This document shows, in pieces, positions 1-8,253 of a DNA stretch of 64,000 nucleotides (position 1 is the first letter of the stretch; each line of letters begins with the position of its first letter). The notes below the pieces were generated by a model that searched no databases, was not told where the DNA came from, and saw only the letters and a program-made list of their open reading frames with translations. The DNA comes from JAJYBV01 sp021812265 (GTDB lineage Bacteria > Chloroflexota > Ktedonobacteria > Ktedonobacterales > JACDGC01). A program made the position numbers and the translations under genes. The stretch lies in NCBI GenBank assembly GCA_027459525.1, contig DAIDIC010000210.1, forward strand, positions 36,455 through 100,454, written 5' to 3'.

Positions 1-897
1 AAGAACTAACGTCGGCAGCGGCGGCGGAACCGATTCAATATACACGGTTTCTTCCTGCGAGTGCAGCGCGGCAAGCACAGCGTTTCCGTCGGCCGGCCTT
101 TCCGCCGGATGAATGGAAAGACATTGCGAAATCAGTTTATCCAAATAAGCCGGCACATGCGGATTCAGCAGCGCCGGCCGCACAGCCGCCAATCGTCTCT
201 GAGCTATTGCCGATAAATAGTTTTGCACACTCTGCGCCGGAAATGGCATTGCGCCGGTTACCAAGCGATATAAGATAACCCCAAACGCAAACACATCGCA
301 CGCAGAAGAAATAGTGTCATACATCCATTGCTCCGGCGCTAAATACATCATTGCTTTCTCATTAAACATGCCGGTAACAGTTATACCGGTATCAGAAACT
401 ATTCTGGCAACGCCCATATCTGTTACTGTTACCGCGCCGGTTTTATCGGGAAAAATATTATCGGGATTTAAGTTGAGATGCATATAGCCTTTTGTATGGA
501 TAGCAGCAAGATACTGCGCTAATGTAAAACTAATTTTCTGAACAACACGCATAGTCAATAAGCGATTGCTTTTCATCAGTTCGGCAAGCGAAACCGCTTC
601 AATCCATTGGGATATAATATATGGCTGTTCATCAACAATAAAAAAATCATATAACTGCGCCGCAGTTTGTGTATTACACTCCAACATAGCATGGCAGGCG
701 CTCCAAAAACGAAACAAAGATTTTGCCGAAACCCGCGGCAAAAGCAATTGCTTTATTGCCGCTTTGCGCTGCAATTGTGTATCTATTCCGGCATACACTT
801 TCGCGTATGCGCCGGAATGCATCAATGAATGGGTTTCATATCGATTTTCAAGAGTTAGACGAACAATATTATTATTTTTTTTCTTAGTCCATGACAT
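1..897 (-). CDS. Ser/Thr protein kinase homologue, probable pseudokinase (3' end outside window)
   Basis: The frame is open from an ATG at 897 to the window edge with no stop (299 codons seen). It has the layout of a Hanks-type kinase. A lysine sits in AAIK (residue 48), a DMG stands where DFG is expected (159-161), and APEQW (186-190) marks the activation segment. The catalytic loop reads HLNLNPDN (139-146) where active kinases have HRDLKPEN, so the catalytic Asp is Asn and the following Lys is also Asn. The glycine loop (about 26-33) has only one Gly. I infer a weak or inactive kinase that may act as a binding or regulatory module. The start has no clear ribosome binding site. The part after about residue 285 is cut off, so any membrane anchor or sensor domain cannot be judged. 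Confidence 0.8.
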   Translation of the reverse strand, partial: MSWTKKKNNNIVRLTLENRYETHSLMHSGAYAKVYAGIDTQLQRKAAIKQLLLPRVSAKSLFRFWSACHAMLECNTQTAAQLYDFFIVDEQPYIISQWIEAVSLAELMKSNRLLTMRVVQKISFTLAQYLAAIHTKGYMHLNLNPDNIFPDKTGAVTVTDMGVARIVSDTGITVTGMFNEKAMMYLAPEQWMYDTISSACDVFAFGVILYRLVTGAMPFPAQSVQNYLSAIAQRRLAAVRPALLNPHVPAYLDKLISQCLSIHPAERPADGNAVLAALHSQEETVYIESVPPPLPTLVL

Positions 898-928
898 AAC
901 ATATATCACCTATATATATATATCTGAT

Positions 929-1065
929 CATGACTTTCGCTGCAGCATGGAACATCGGGGATGTACAAGAGGCGGCGCCCCTTGTACGGAGTTCTGGGGT
1001 GTCCCCGGACCTCCCTTTGTTGCAGATACGAAAACCATACGCTTCTCTTTCAAGCGAAAGTCTTA
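929..1065 (-). repeat. MITE-like palindromic element, copy 1
   Basis: This 137-bp copy lies in reverse orientation between the kinase homologue and the glycosyltransferase. Its ends are the family's inverted repeat (GACTTTCGCT and AGCGAAAGTC). It contains the GTACAAG/CTTGTAC-type core hairpin. It is bordered by an exact 5-bp direct repeat, CTGAT at 924-928 and 1066-1070, which I read as a target-site duplication. Confidence 0.85.
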
Positions 1066-1113
1066 CTGATATTGAAAGAATCACCGCTTTTCGGTTACAG
1101 CGGCAACAAGCCG

Positions 1114-3087
1114 CTATTGTACAGAATGATGAACCATAACCGGCATTTTTACCGTTTCAACTTCAGCGGGATATTCATTATTTTTTCGATTATTCTGCGA
1201 ATGCCGCATATTCAGCAGCGCCATTATGATAGCGGGGCTGATAACCAAAATGTGCCACAACAGCAGCAGCGATAACAATACAGTTTCAATACTTACGCTT
1301 TGTACCAGCAATATAACTATAGAGACAGCGGCAATTACAGTAAAAACGGTTTCCGGAGCCGCCATTTTTATTGCGGAGCCAAACGAAAGTGATGATGTGT
1401 ATTTCGGTGTCCGTATAAACGGGAGCCGCCGACGATACAATCCGGCAAAAGATGCACGAGAAACCGCCCAATTCACGGCAAATAGTCCTATTAAAACCCC
1501 TGCCGCTTCTTTCCATGAAACACGCATCACCACCTTAGATGACCATAGAACACGCGCTGCGCCAATAACTGTTCCTAAAATTGGCGCCAACAACGCCGAG
1601 GCAATTAAGGGACGCACCGTTAAGGGAATATGTAAAATGCGCGCCACAATAATGCAATTAAGAAACATACCCAATGTTATTTGCAAAAATGGATGAAACC
1701 AATGCAGCCCATGCATAAGATAATCGTAGCGTTGTTTTGCGTTAAGCCGCGCAAATGCGCCGGCGACTGCCCCTTGTTTAGGATTTTTATTGCGCAGTTT
1801 CCGCCCAAACAGCAGCAGCAAAATATACGCTCGCGTTAGCTGTACGCTGCCATATGCCCAGCGATAATGCTGTTTTTTCAAATCTGCTAATGTTGCAGGC
1901 AATTGCCCGTGTCCATACACAATATCCAAATATCCCCCAACATACCCTTTTGTAAAAATACGCAAACTAGCTTCGGCGTCTTCAGTTACACTCCATTCCG
2001 CCCAGCCGCCGAGGCGCTCTAGCACCCTGCGGCGAATTAATCCCATAGTTCCGCAAAAAATAATAGAATTGCGTTCCGCGCGGGAATGCATGCCCACCGA
2101 GAAAAAATATTTTTCCGCCAAGGCGTTTACATGATGGTAGGTATCGCCCGCGTCATAAGTAAAGGCTTGTGGGGTTTGTATAAAGGCCATTTCCGGATTT
2201 TGCAGAAAAAGCGGCGCAGTTTCTTTCAACCATTGCGGCTGAACAATATAATCGGCGTCTACTATAGCAATCAGTTCAGCGTTGGGACTGGTTTGTGTTA
2301 GGGCAAAATTCAGCGCGCCCGCCTTATACCCGGGATATTGCTGCAAATGAAATACTTTAATATTATGCTTTAAACAGAAATCCATTACCGGCCGCCATTT
2401 TAACATATCCTGTGTATTATCATCAATGAGAATTATTTCATAGGAAGGATACTCTAACCGAAGAATCGCTTGTAACGTTTGGATAACCATCTCCGGAGGT
2501 TCATCATGCGCCGGCACATGCAGTGAAACCATCGGAAATTGCGCCGCAGCGCTGCTATTTCGCGATGGATAAAGCCGCATATTCCATTTAGTTCGGCAAA
2601 GCACATCAATTAATTCACTGGTATAATACACATCAATAAACGCCGACGCCAGTTCTCCCGCAATAAGGAAAAAAGCCAGCGTATATCCATACCACTGCGC
2701 TGAAGTTGTAACCGAAACATAGAGCGCATATTGCAAAAAACTAAGGGAAAATAAAATAGGCGCGCTAAAGGCCAAGCAGCCGATGAGGCTCCATTCAGTA
2801 TGAGTAAAAAAGACACTGATATCTATCAGCTCGGCGGCAAGCGTTGCCAGCAACAAAACAACCAACGGCGCGCCAACAAGATAACCGATATAAATCGGCG
2901 TAACATACGCCGCTGCGGCAAGCAGAACATTTCGCGGACTGGTTCGTTTTATACGTGAAGCTCCTGCCGCGGCAAGCTCCAGCGTCCGTATCATAAATGT
3001 TAGTATGCCCCACCACAAAATTCCCCAAGACGCCGCACTTTTAGCGCTTAAATACCGAACAAAAAGTATGTGAGGGAGCGCGTTCAT
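1114..3087 (-). CDS. Membrane glycosyltransferase, GT2 / cellulose-synthase-like
   Basis: This 657-residue processive-type family 2 glycosyltransferase probably makes or exports a polysaccharide from a nucleotide sugar at the cytoplasmic face. Hydrophobic segments precede the catalytic domain. The domain shows IDDNTQD, VDADY (the DxD-type metal and nucleotide site), SVTEDAEAS (the TED motif with the catalytic base) and QHYRWAYGS (the QxxRW motif). Several further membrane spans follow. This is the arrangement of BcsA and related synthases. There is no C-terminal PilZ-type RxxxR motif that I can see, so control by cyclic di-GMP is not supported. The start has AGAGG upstream. The polymer made cannot be predicted from sequence alone. 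Confidence 0.85.
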   Translation of the reverse strand: MNALPHILFVRYLSAKSAASWGILWWGILTFMIRTLELAAAGASRIKRTSPRNVLLAAAAYVTPIYIGYLVGAPLVVLLLATLAAELIDISVFFTHTEWSLIGCLAFSAPILFSLSFLQYALYVSVTTSAQWYGYTLAFFLIAGELASAFIDVYYTSELIDVLCRTKWNMRLYPSRNSSAAAQFPMVSLHVPAHDEPPEMVIQTLQAILRLEYPSYEIILIDDNTQDMLKWRPVMDFCLKHNIKVFHLQQYPGYKAGALNFALTQTSPNAELIAIVDADYIVQPQWLKETAPLFLQNPEMAFIQTPQAFTYDAGDTYHHVNALAEKYFFSVGMHSRAERNSIIFCGTMGLIRRRVLERLGGWAEWSVTEDAEASLRIFTKGYVGGYLDIVYGHGQLPATLADLKKQHYRWAYGSVQLTRAYILLLLFGRKLRNKNPKQGAVAGAFARLNAKQRYDYLMHGLHWFHPFLQITLGMFLNCIIVARILHIPLTVRPLIASALLAPILGTVIGAARVLWSSKVVMRVSWKEAAGVLIGLFAVNWAVSRASFAGLYRRRLPFIRTPKYTSSLSFGSAIKMAAPETVFTVIAAVSIVILLVQSVSIETVLLSLLLLWHILVISPAIIMALLNMRHSQNNRKNNEYPAEVETVKMPVMVHHSVQ

Positions 3088-3228
3088 GAAATAAATAACC
3101 TCTCAATTAACAATTTATGCGTGGAGGAGCGCCTTTGAGTATCGTTCCATGCATACAGTTCACAGCGAGCCAGAAATCATCTTTCACAATACAATATGCA
3201 ATCCAAATGGCTATTGGAAAAGCAATGT

Positions 3229-3735
3229 TTATATCAGAGAAAACTGCCAATTAGCGCGCAAATCATATGTAACGGTTTCCTGTAAAAAAACTGCGCCATC
3301 AAAAAAATGAAGCTCTCCGGTCATTTGGCTGTACATATATGGCATTGTTGTCCGAATGCTTTTCTCTGCCAAATAAATCATCATTTTCTCCGCTTGCCCG
3401 GTATGCGCTGCTGTTTGAAAAGTTGCTTCATCTGTAATTGGCCATGCGTCTTCACCGGAAAATAGCCGCAGATCGGGTGAAAAAGTGGAATAAACCTTTA
3501 TCAGCCTTTTGCGATCGGTATGAATAAATTGTTCCATAATCATACCGGCAGATCCGGAACTGATAGCGTCGATACTTTGCAACAACGCCACAAAAGTTGC
3601 CGGATTCATAGCAAGGGACGCCAACAACGGCTGAATATAATTTTTTGTCAGTAAAAAGCTGTATCCGCTTATATCTTGTTCAATAACTATAATACGAACG
3701 ATTGCCGAATTTGTTTCATTTGCTTGAAGATACAT
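3229..3735 (-). CDS. Hypothetical protein, 168 aa
   Basis: I do not recognise this protein. It is a 168-residue, mixed alpha/beta-looking soluble sequence with no signal peptide, membrane span, cysteine cluster or obvious nucleotide-binding motif. Residues around 5-20 are hydrophobic and beta-like (IVRIIVIEQD). Codon use resembles the neighbours, and no other long frame competes here. The ribosome binding site is poor. It lies downstream of a MITE copy and upstream of the glycosyltransferase on the same strand, separated from it by about 140 bp. It could be a small sensor or regulatory domain, but nothing seen establishes a role. Confidence 0.5.
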   Translation of the reverse strand: MYLQANETNSAIVRIIVIEQDISGYSFLLTKNYIQPLLASLAMNPATFVALLQSIDAISSGSAGMIMEQFIHTDRKRLIKVYSTFSPDLRLFSGEDAWPITDEATFQTAAHTGQAEKMMIYLAEKSIRTTMPYMYSQMTGELHFFDGAVFLQETVTYDLRANWQFSLI

Positions 3736-3937
3736 GATTTATCACGGTCTTTTTATGAAAAACTGCGGATAACTGCGCTTGCGACGCAGTTATTGCAAAA
3801 TAGAAATTGCGCTTATGCAACTTTGCGCAACAAAAATTCTGATTCTATTTTTTGTAATCTGTAATTGTTACGTTTTATGGCCATTATAGCAAATATTGGC
3901 GTATTAGAAAATGTATTAGCAAAGATGTTTTCTTTTA

Positions 3938-4075
3938 TGGGATTTTCGCTGGAAAGAGAAGCGCATGGTTCTCGTATCTACAACAAAGGGAGGTGTGGGG
4001 GGCATCCCAGAACCCCATACAAGGGGCGGAGACCATTGTACATCCCCGATGTTCCATGCTGCAGCGAAAGTCCTG
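3938..4075 (+). repeat. MITE-like palindromic element, copy 2
   Basis: This 138-bp copy lies in forward orientation between divergent genes. Its left end is GGATTTTCGCT and its right end AGCGAAAGTCCTG. The two internal hairpins are partly eroded (GGCGGAGACCATTG where other copies pair perfectly). No exact flanking duplication remains (TTTTA on the left, TTATT on the right), which suggests an older insertion. Confidence 0.85.
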
Positions 4076-4223
4076 TTATTATTGAGATAACCACTATCAA
4101 CTCGTACTTGCGCTCTGGCCAGCAACCCAGAAAATAGGCAAAGGCAGAATGAGCGCAAATAAACAAGAATATATAAATAATTATTTATATATAAAAATAT
4201 TTACATTTATTCATAAAAATTGC

Positions 4224-4253
4224 TTGACTTTTGCCAGGTAAATCTGTTATAAA
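4224..4253 (+). promoter_or_regulatory. Sigma-70 type promoter of the arsR-ino1 gene
   Basis: TTGACT (4224-4229) and TATAAA (4248-4253) are separated by 18 bp. Read with TTATAA as the -10, the spacing is 17 bp. This leaves a leader of about 65 nt before the TTG start at 4325. It is the only strong promoter-like pair in the interval. Confidence 0.6.
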
Positions 4254-4324
4254 TAGGACAGGACCCTGAAAACATCAGGATATACAAATATATAAAAATA
4301 ATTTGATGTATTGGGATAAATGGT

Positions 4325-5824
4325 TTGTATCAATGGCAATCTTCTTCGGAATTTGATCACAGCCTGCGCGCATTAGGCGATGTATACCGATTAAATATCT
4401 TACGACTGCTTGCTTCGCAAGGAGATATGACGGTATCAGAAATTACTCAGACACTTGGAAAGAGTCAGCCGCTTATCTCATTTCACTTGCGCATCCTGCG
4501 TGAGGCAGAAATTGTGCAAAAAATACAGCGCGGACGACAAGCCTATTATTCCGTAAACGATCGGGCGCTTTCGCGCATATATTCCGCAATAAACCGCTTT
4601 ATTTTTGCCGCGACACCGCATGGCAATGCGCCAAACGGCCGGCAAACACCTGCAAAGGCGCCACATATACAGGCGCAAGAATCTACAAGGGAGAAATTTT
4701 CAATGGGCAAAAAAGTTCGGGTTGCAGTTATCGGCGCCGGTAACTGCGCATCCTCATTTGTTCAAGGTGTGCAATACTACCAAAACGCCAGCGAACAAGA
4801 TTTTATTCCAGGCCTTATGCATGTCAACTTAGGCGGATATCATATTCATGATATCGAATTCAGCGCCGCGTTTGATATTGATTCCACCAAGGTTGGCAAA
4901 GACCTGAGTGAAGCAATTTTCTCGGGACCTAACAATACCTATAAGTTTTCCGACGTTCCCAACTTGGGCGTTACCGTAAATCGCGGCATGACACACGACG
5001 GCTTAGGCAAATATCTGTCGCAAGTGATAACTAAAGCGCCGGGATCAACCAGCGATATTGTAAAAATTCTGCGCGACACCGGCACCGATGTTGTAGTTAA
5101 TTATCTTCCGGTAGGCAGCGAAACCGCTACCAAATGGTATGTTGAACAAGTGCTGCGCGCCGGCTGCGGCTTTGTTAACTGCATTCCTGTTTTTATTGGA
5201 CGTGAGCAATATTGGCGCGAACGCTTTGAAGCAGAACATTTGCCGATTGTTGGCGATGATATTAAAAGTCAGGTCGGCGCCACCATTGTGCACCGTACAC
5301 TTACCAGACTGTTCCGCGAGCGCGGTGTTCGCTTAGAGCGCACCATGCAGCTAAACGTCGGCGGCAACACCGATTTCTTAAACATGCTTGAGCGCGAACG
5401 ATTGGAATCGAAGAAAATCTCGAAAACTAATTCGGTAACCAGCCAGTTAGATTATAATATTGGCGCCGAAAACGTGCATATCGGCCCCAGTGACTATGTT
5501 GCATGGCTTACAGACCGCAAATGGGCCTACATTCGCATGGAAGGCCGCACATTCGGCGATGTTCCCTTAAATATGGAACTGAAATTAGAGGTATGGGATT
5601 CACCCAATTCCGCAGGGGTGGTTATAGACGCCGTCCGTTGCGCAAAATTAGCAAAAGATAATGATGTCAGCGGCGCGCTGCTTGGTCCTTCCGCCTACTT
5701 TATGAAATCGCCGCCAGTGCAATATACCGATCCGCAGGCGCGGATTATGGTAGAGCAATTTATCAGTGAATACGGCGCAGGAGCCGCCGCCGCTCAGCCT
5801 TTCACTGAAACACCGGCTGAATAA
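4325..5824 (+). CDS. ino1: ArsR-type HTH domain fused in frame to inositol-3-phosphate synthase
   Basis: This 499-residue open frame holds two proteins in one. Residues 1-100 are an ArsR-like winged helix (DVYRLNILRLL, then SQPLISFHLRILREAE as the recognition helix), with no visible metal-binding cysteines. After a linker of about 25 residues comes a complete actinobacterial-type myo-inositol-1-phosphate synthase starting MGKKVRVAVIGAGNCASS (NAD-binding Rossmann loop). It continues with QLNVGGNTDFLNM and ends after 373 residues. The enzyme makes inositol-1-phosphate from glucose-6-phosphate for phosphatidylinositol or thiol cofactors. The first start is TTG at 4325; a stop lies just upstream in frame and GGGA stands about 9 bp before it. 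A second start with an excellent ribosome binding site lies at 4703. Either a real fusion or two products from one frame is possible. Confidence 0.85.
   Translation: MYQWQSSSEFDHSLRALGDVYRLNILRLLASQGDMTVSEITQTLGKSQPLISFHLRILREAEIVQKIQRGRQAYYSVNDRALSRIYSAINRFIFAATPHGNAPNGRQTPAKAPHIQAQESTREKFSMGKKVRVAVIGAGNCASSFVQGVQYYQNASEQDFIPGLMHVNLGGYHIHDIEFSAAFDIDSTKVGKDLSEAIFSGPNNTYKFSDVPNLGVTVNRGMTHDGLGKYLSQVITKAPGSTSDIVKILRDTGTDVVVNYLPVGSETATKWYVEQVLRAGCGFVNCIPVFIGREQYWRERFEAEHLPIVGDDIKSQVGATIVHRTLTRLFRERGVRLERTMQLNVGGNTDFLNMLERERLESKKISKTNSVTSQLDYNIGAENVHIGPSDYVAWLTDRKWAYIRMEGRTFGDVPLNMELKLEVWDSPNSAGVVIDAVRCAKLAKDNDVSGALLGPSAYFMKSPPVQYTDPQARIMVEQFISEYGAGAAAAQPFTETPAE
4687..4705 (+). promoter_or_regulatory. 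Internal ribosome binding site and start for the inositol phosphate synthase part
   Basis: AAGGGAG (4687-4693) stands 9 bp before an in-frame ATG (4703-4705). This ATG is exactly where family members without the HTH domain begin. It suggests separate translation of the enzyme, besides or instead of read-through from the regulator. Confidence 0.65.
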
Positions 5825-5844
5825 ACCGCACTACACGCCAAAGA

Positions 5845-5874
5845 TTTGCAAGGGGATCAGCCGCCCCTTGCAAA
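5845..5874 (+). terminator. Perfect hairpin between convergent ino1 and purine nucleoside phosphorylase genes
   Basis: TTTGCAAGGGG (5845-5855) and CCCCTTGCAAA (5864-5874) form an 11-bp perfect stem around an 8-base loop. There is no clean U-run on either side. It may therefore be a weak bidirectional terminator or a remnant of the palindromic core of the MITE family. Confidence 0.4.
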
Positions 5875-5927
5875 GGGCGGCGTGGATATTCCCAAAAATC
5901 ATTTTTCCTCTTATAAAACCTCTAGAC

Positions 5928-6851
5928 TTACGAATACAGTATCGAGCGCACACCGGTCTGTTTTATCGGTGAAAAAGCCGGAGCGGTTAATCGTTGCAAA
6001 ATTCCTGTCAGCAGGGTATTCAGCCGCGGCAATATCATCTGTGCGCCGGCCAAAACTTCTTCATGATTCACATTTTTTGCTGTCTCCGGAGCAGCAGAGT
6101 TAGTGATAGAACTTATTCCCAGCACCTTCATGCCTGAATGCCGCGCCGCTATCACTTCCGGAGCAGTAGACATGCCCACAGCGTCGGCTCCTAAAATACG
6201 CATCATGCGTATCTCTGCCGGTGTTTCATATGTTGGCCCCGAAACCATCAAATAGACACCTTCCCGCAAAACAATATGATGTTCCGCAGCAACCTCCCGC
6301 GCCATCTGAATATATTCTGGCGCATACGCTTCACCCATCGGCACAAACCGCGGACCCAATGCGTCATCATTCGGGCCAACTAAGGGATTAGAGCCTGCAA
6401 GTGTTGGTAAACCAATATGGTCTTGAATCACCATTAAATCACCTTGCCGAAACGTGGGATTTAGTCCGCCGGCGGCGTTTGTTACTATAAGCGTTTCCAC
6501 ACCCAGCTCTTTCATTACCCGAACCGGCAATATAACGCGACTTCCTGAATGACCTTCATAAAAATGAAAACGGCCGCGAAGAATTGCGACCTGTTGTGCG
6601 TTTATTTCTGAAATATCTAAAACACCGGAGTGACCTTGAACTGTTGGGGCGGCAAAATGGGGAATTTCCTGATAGTAAAAACGCTGTAACAGCGTGGAGT
6701 TTTGTAATGTATCGTTTAATCCGGAACCAAGAATTACTGCTATTTTAGGTTTACACACCCCTGAACCAGAATGCTCAAAACGTTCTTTCAACCAATATGC
6801 TGATTCTTTAGCGGCGCTGGGCGGCAATCTCGTTACATCTATTTTCCGCAT
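5928..6851 (-). CDS. punA: Purine nucleoside phosphorylase (trimeric, class I)
   Basis: This 307-residue cytoplasmic enzyme of purine salvage splits (deoxy)guanosine or inosine with phosphate into base and ribose-1-phosphate. Visible motifs are VILGSGL (phosphate loop), GRFHFYEGHS, TNAAGGLNP, GPTYETPAEIRMM and GADAVGMSTAPE (base-binding region), then SITN. These are in the order found in the trimeric PNP family, and the length is normal to slightly long. AGGAGG lies a few bases before the ATG. It is convergent with ino1 and divergent from the MarR gene, so it is probably transcribed alone. Confidence 0.93.
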   Translation of the reverse strand: MRKIDVTRLPPSAAKESAYWLKERFEHSGSGVCKPKIAVILGSGLNDTLQNSTLLQRFYYQEIPHFAAPTVQGHSGVLDISEINAQQVAILRGRFHFYEGHSGSRVILPVRVMKELGVETLIVTNAAGGLNPTFRQGDLMVIQDHIGLPTLAGSNPLVGPNDDALGPRFVPMGEAYAPEYIQMAREVAAEHHIVLREGVYLMVSGPTYETPAEIRMMRILGADAVGMSTAPEVIAARHSGMKVLGISSITNSAAPETAKNVNHEEVLAGAQMILPRLNTLLTGILQRLTAPAFSPIKQTGVRSILYS

Positions 6852-7017
6852 TTTTTTCCTCCTGAATTATGCTGCTGGAAAGACGCCGATTAATCATCCT
6901 CTTTTTCAAATACTCGGTAATTCAAAATTAATGGCGATATTTCCTAATATACCATTACTTATTGTATCATGCAAGAATAATACCCAAAACAAAAAAAATT
7001 CCCTCTTGATTTTTTAC

Positions 7018-7037
7018 TAAGTTTAGTACTAAACTTA
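7018..7037 (+). promoter_or_regulatory. Perfect 20-bp palindrome, probable MarR operator
   Basis: TAAGTTTAGTACTAAACTTA is a perfect inverted repeat that ends 28 bp before the MarR start. A -35-like TTGATT (7006-7011) lies just upstream, so bound repressor would cover the core promoter. MarR dimers commonly bind such sites and repress their own gene. The assignment is inferred from position and symmetry. Confidence 0.7.
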
Positions 7038-7065
7038 TAAGTATGCGATAGTTGAGGCTCGTATT

Positions 7066-7569
7066 ATGCAAAAGTTAAGCGTCCTTGTATGGGTTCGTTT
7101 AGTCCGAGTATTCCAAAAATTACAGAAACGTTCCATGAAAAATCTCAGCGATCTTGGCCTCACTCCTTCAGAATTTGATATCCTGGCGCAAGCCGGAACC
7201 CATGAAGGAGCAAGCCAGCAGCAATTGGCAGACCTGCTTTTGGTTACCAAAGGCAATATCTGCCAGCAGCTTAGCCACATGGAGCAAAACGGTTTGCTTT
7301 GCCGCACGCAAGACGGCAGACTAAACAGAATCTATCTCACCGAGGCGGGCCGCAGTCTTTTTTATACTGTTACGCCGCTTCAGGAAGAGTTTTTGCAAAA
7401 ACTTTTTGAACCGCTTTCCGATTCCGAACAACGGCAATTATACGCGATTTTGAAAAAGTTGGATCATTCTTTCCGCGCTGCCAAAACGCCGCAAAAAAAA
7501 GAAAAAACTCAGCAAATCCAAGAATTGTTTCCCTGCAATTCTCAGCCGGGCTTAGAACCGGATTGCTGA
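7066..7569 (+). CDS. MarR family transcriptional regulator
   Basis: This 167-residue winged-helix protein has the MarR fold. After a helical dimer segment comes LTPSEFDILAQAG, then QQQLADLLLVTKGNICQQL (recognition helix), and LLCRTQDGRLNRIYLTEAG (the wing, with the Asp and Arg typical of the family). A C-terminal dimerisation helix and a charged tail follow. There are no cysteines in a redox-sensor position near the N-terminus. GAGG stands before the ATG. It lies 31 bp upstream of the YceI gene on the same strand and likely controls that gene and itself through the palindrome at 7018-7037. The inducer is unknown. Confidence 0.9.
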   Translation: MQKLSVLVWVRLVRVFQKLQKRSMKNLSDLGLTPSEFDILAQAGTHEGASQQQLADLLLVTKGNICQQLSHMEQNGLLCRTQDGRLNRIYLTEAGRSLFYTVTPLQEEFLQKLFEPLSDSEQRQLYAILKKLDHSFRAAKTPQKKEKTQQIQELFPCNSQPGLEPDC

Positions 7570-7600
7570 ATACTTTATACAATTAAGAGGAACACACAAA

Positions 7601-8143
7601 ATGGCTACCCCAACAACTGTCACTTGGAATATTGACGCTGCGCACACACATGTTGAATTTGCTGTAAAGCATATGATGTTTTCTACCGTTAAAGGCAGTT
7701 TTGCCGATGTAAAAGGAACTATCACCGAACACGCAACCGACAAATCATTATCATCCGTTCAAGCTGAAGTAACAGTAAATTCTATTAGCACCGGTGATGA
7801 AAAACGTGATGGGCACCTGCGCTCTGCAGATTTCTTTGATGTGGAAACCTACCCAACAATTTCATTTAAAAGCACAAAGGTAGAACACGCCGGCGGCGAT
7901 CACTATAAAGTATATGGCGATTTCACCATGCACGGCGTTACAAAAGAGATTGTTTTCAACGCTGAATTTACCGGAACCGGCAAAAATCCATGGGGCGCAA
8001 CCGTTATGGGACTGACTGCCGAAACCAAAATTAACCGGAAAGATTTTAATTTAAACTGGAACGCAGCGCTGGAAACCGGTGGTGTGCTTGTTGGTGAAGA
8101 AGTGAAACTGACATTGGATGTTGAAGCTACCGCAGCCGCATAA
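7601..8143 (+). CDS. YceI-like lipid-binding family protein
   Basis: This 180-residue YceI domain protein is a lipocalin-like barrel that in characterised members binds polyisoprenoids. It shows the family's opening WNIDAAHTHVEFAVKHMM, the central RDGHLRSADFFDVETYPTI segment and the GVTKEIVF and INRKDFNLNWN strands. No signal peptide is visible, so it is probably cytoplasmic, unlike the periplasmic proteobacterial members. AAGAGG precedes the ATG. It is co-transcribed with the MarR gene, and a strong hairpin follows. Stress-inducible MarR/YceI pairs are common, but the ligand here is unknown. Confidence 0.92.
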   Translation: MATPTTVTWNIDAAHTHVEFAVKHMMFSTVKGSFADVKGTITEHATDKSLSSVQAEVTVNSISTGDEKRDGHLRSADFFDVETYPTISFKSTKVEHAGGDHYKVYGDFTMHGVTKEIVFNAEFTGTGKNPWGATVMGLTAETKINRKDFNLNWNAALETGGVLVGEEVKLTLDVEATAAA

Positions 8144-8171
8144 TATCTTACTGCTTCCTGTTGTTTTCCTT

Positions 8172-8208
8172 TGGCCGTGAATCGCTGTGATTCCGGCCAT
8201 TTTCTTTT
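8172..8208 (+). terminator. Intrinsic terminator after the marR-yceI operon
   Basis: TGGCCG (8172-8177) pairs with CGGCCA (8194-8199), with a further GAATC/GATTC pairing inside. The stem is followed by TTTTCTTTT. It also faces the 3' end of the family B polymerase gene. Confidence 0.7.
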
Positions 8209-8253
8209 CAAAAACTGCTATAGATAAAGTCGGCGCGCCTGCTGACGCCGCTT

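Noticed and set aside
566..1069. A 167-codon plus-strand frame at the window start
   Set aside because: It is antisense to the kinase homologue and runs into a MITE copy. The kinase motifs on the other strand settle the coding strand.
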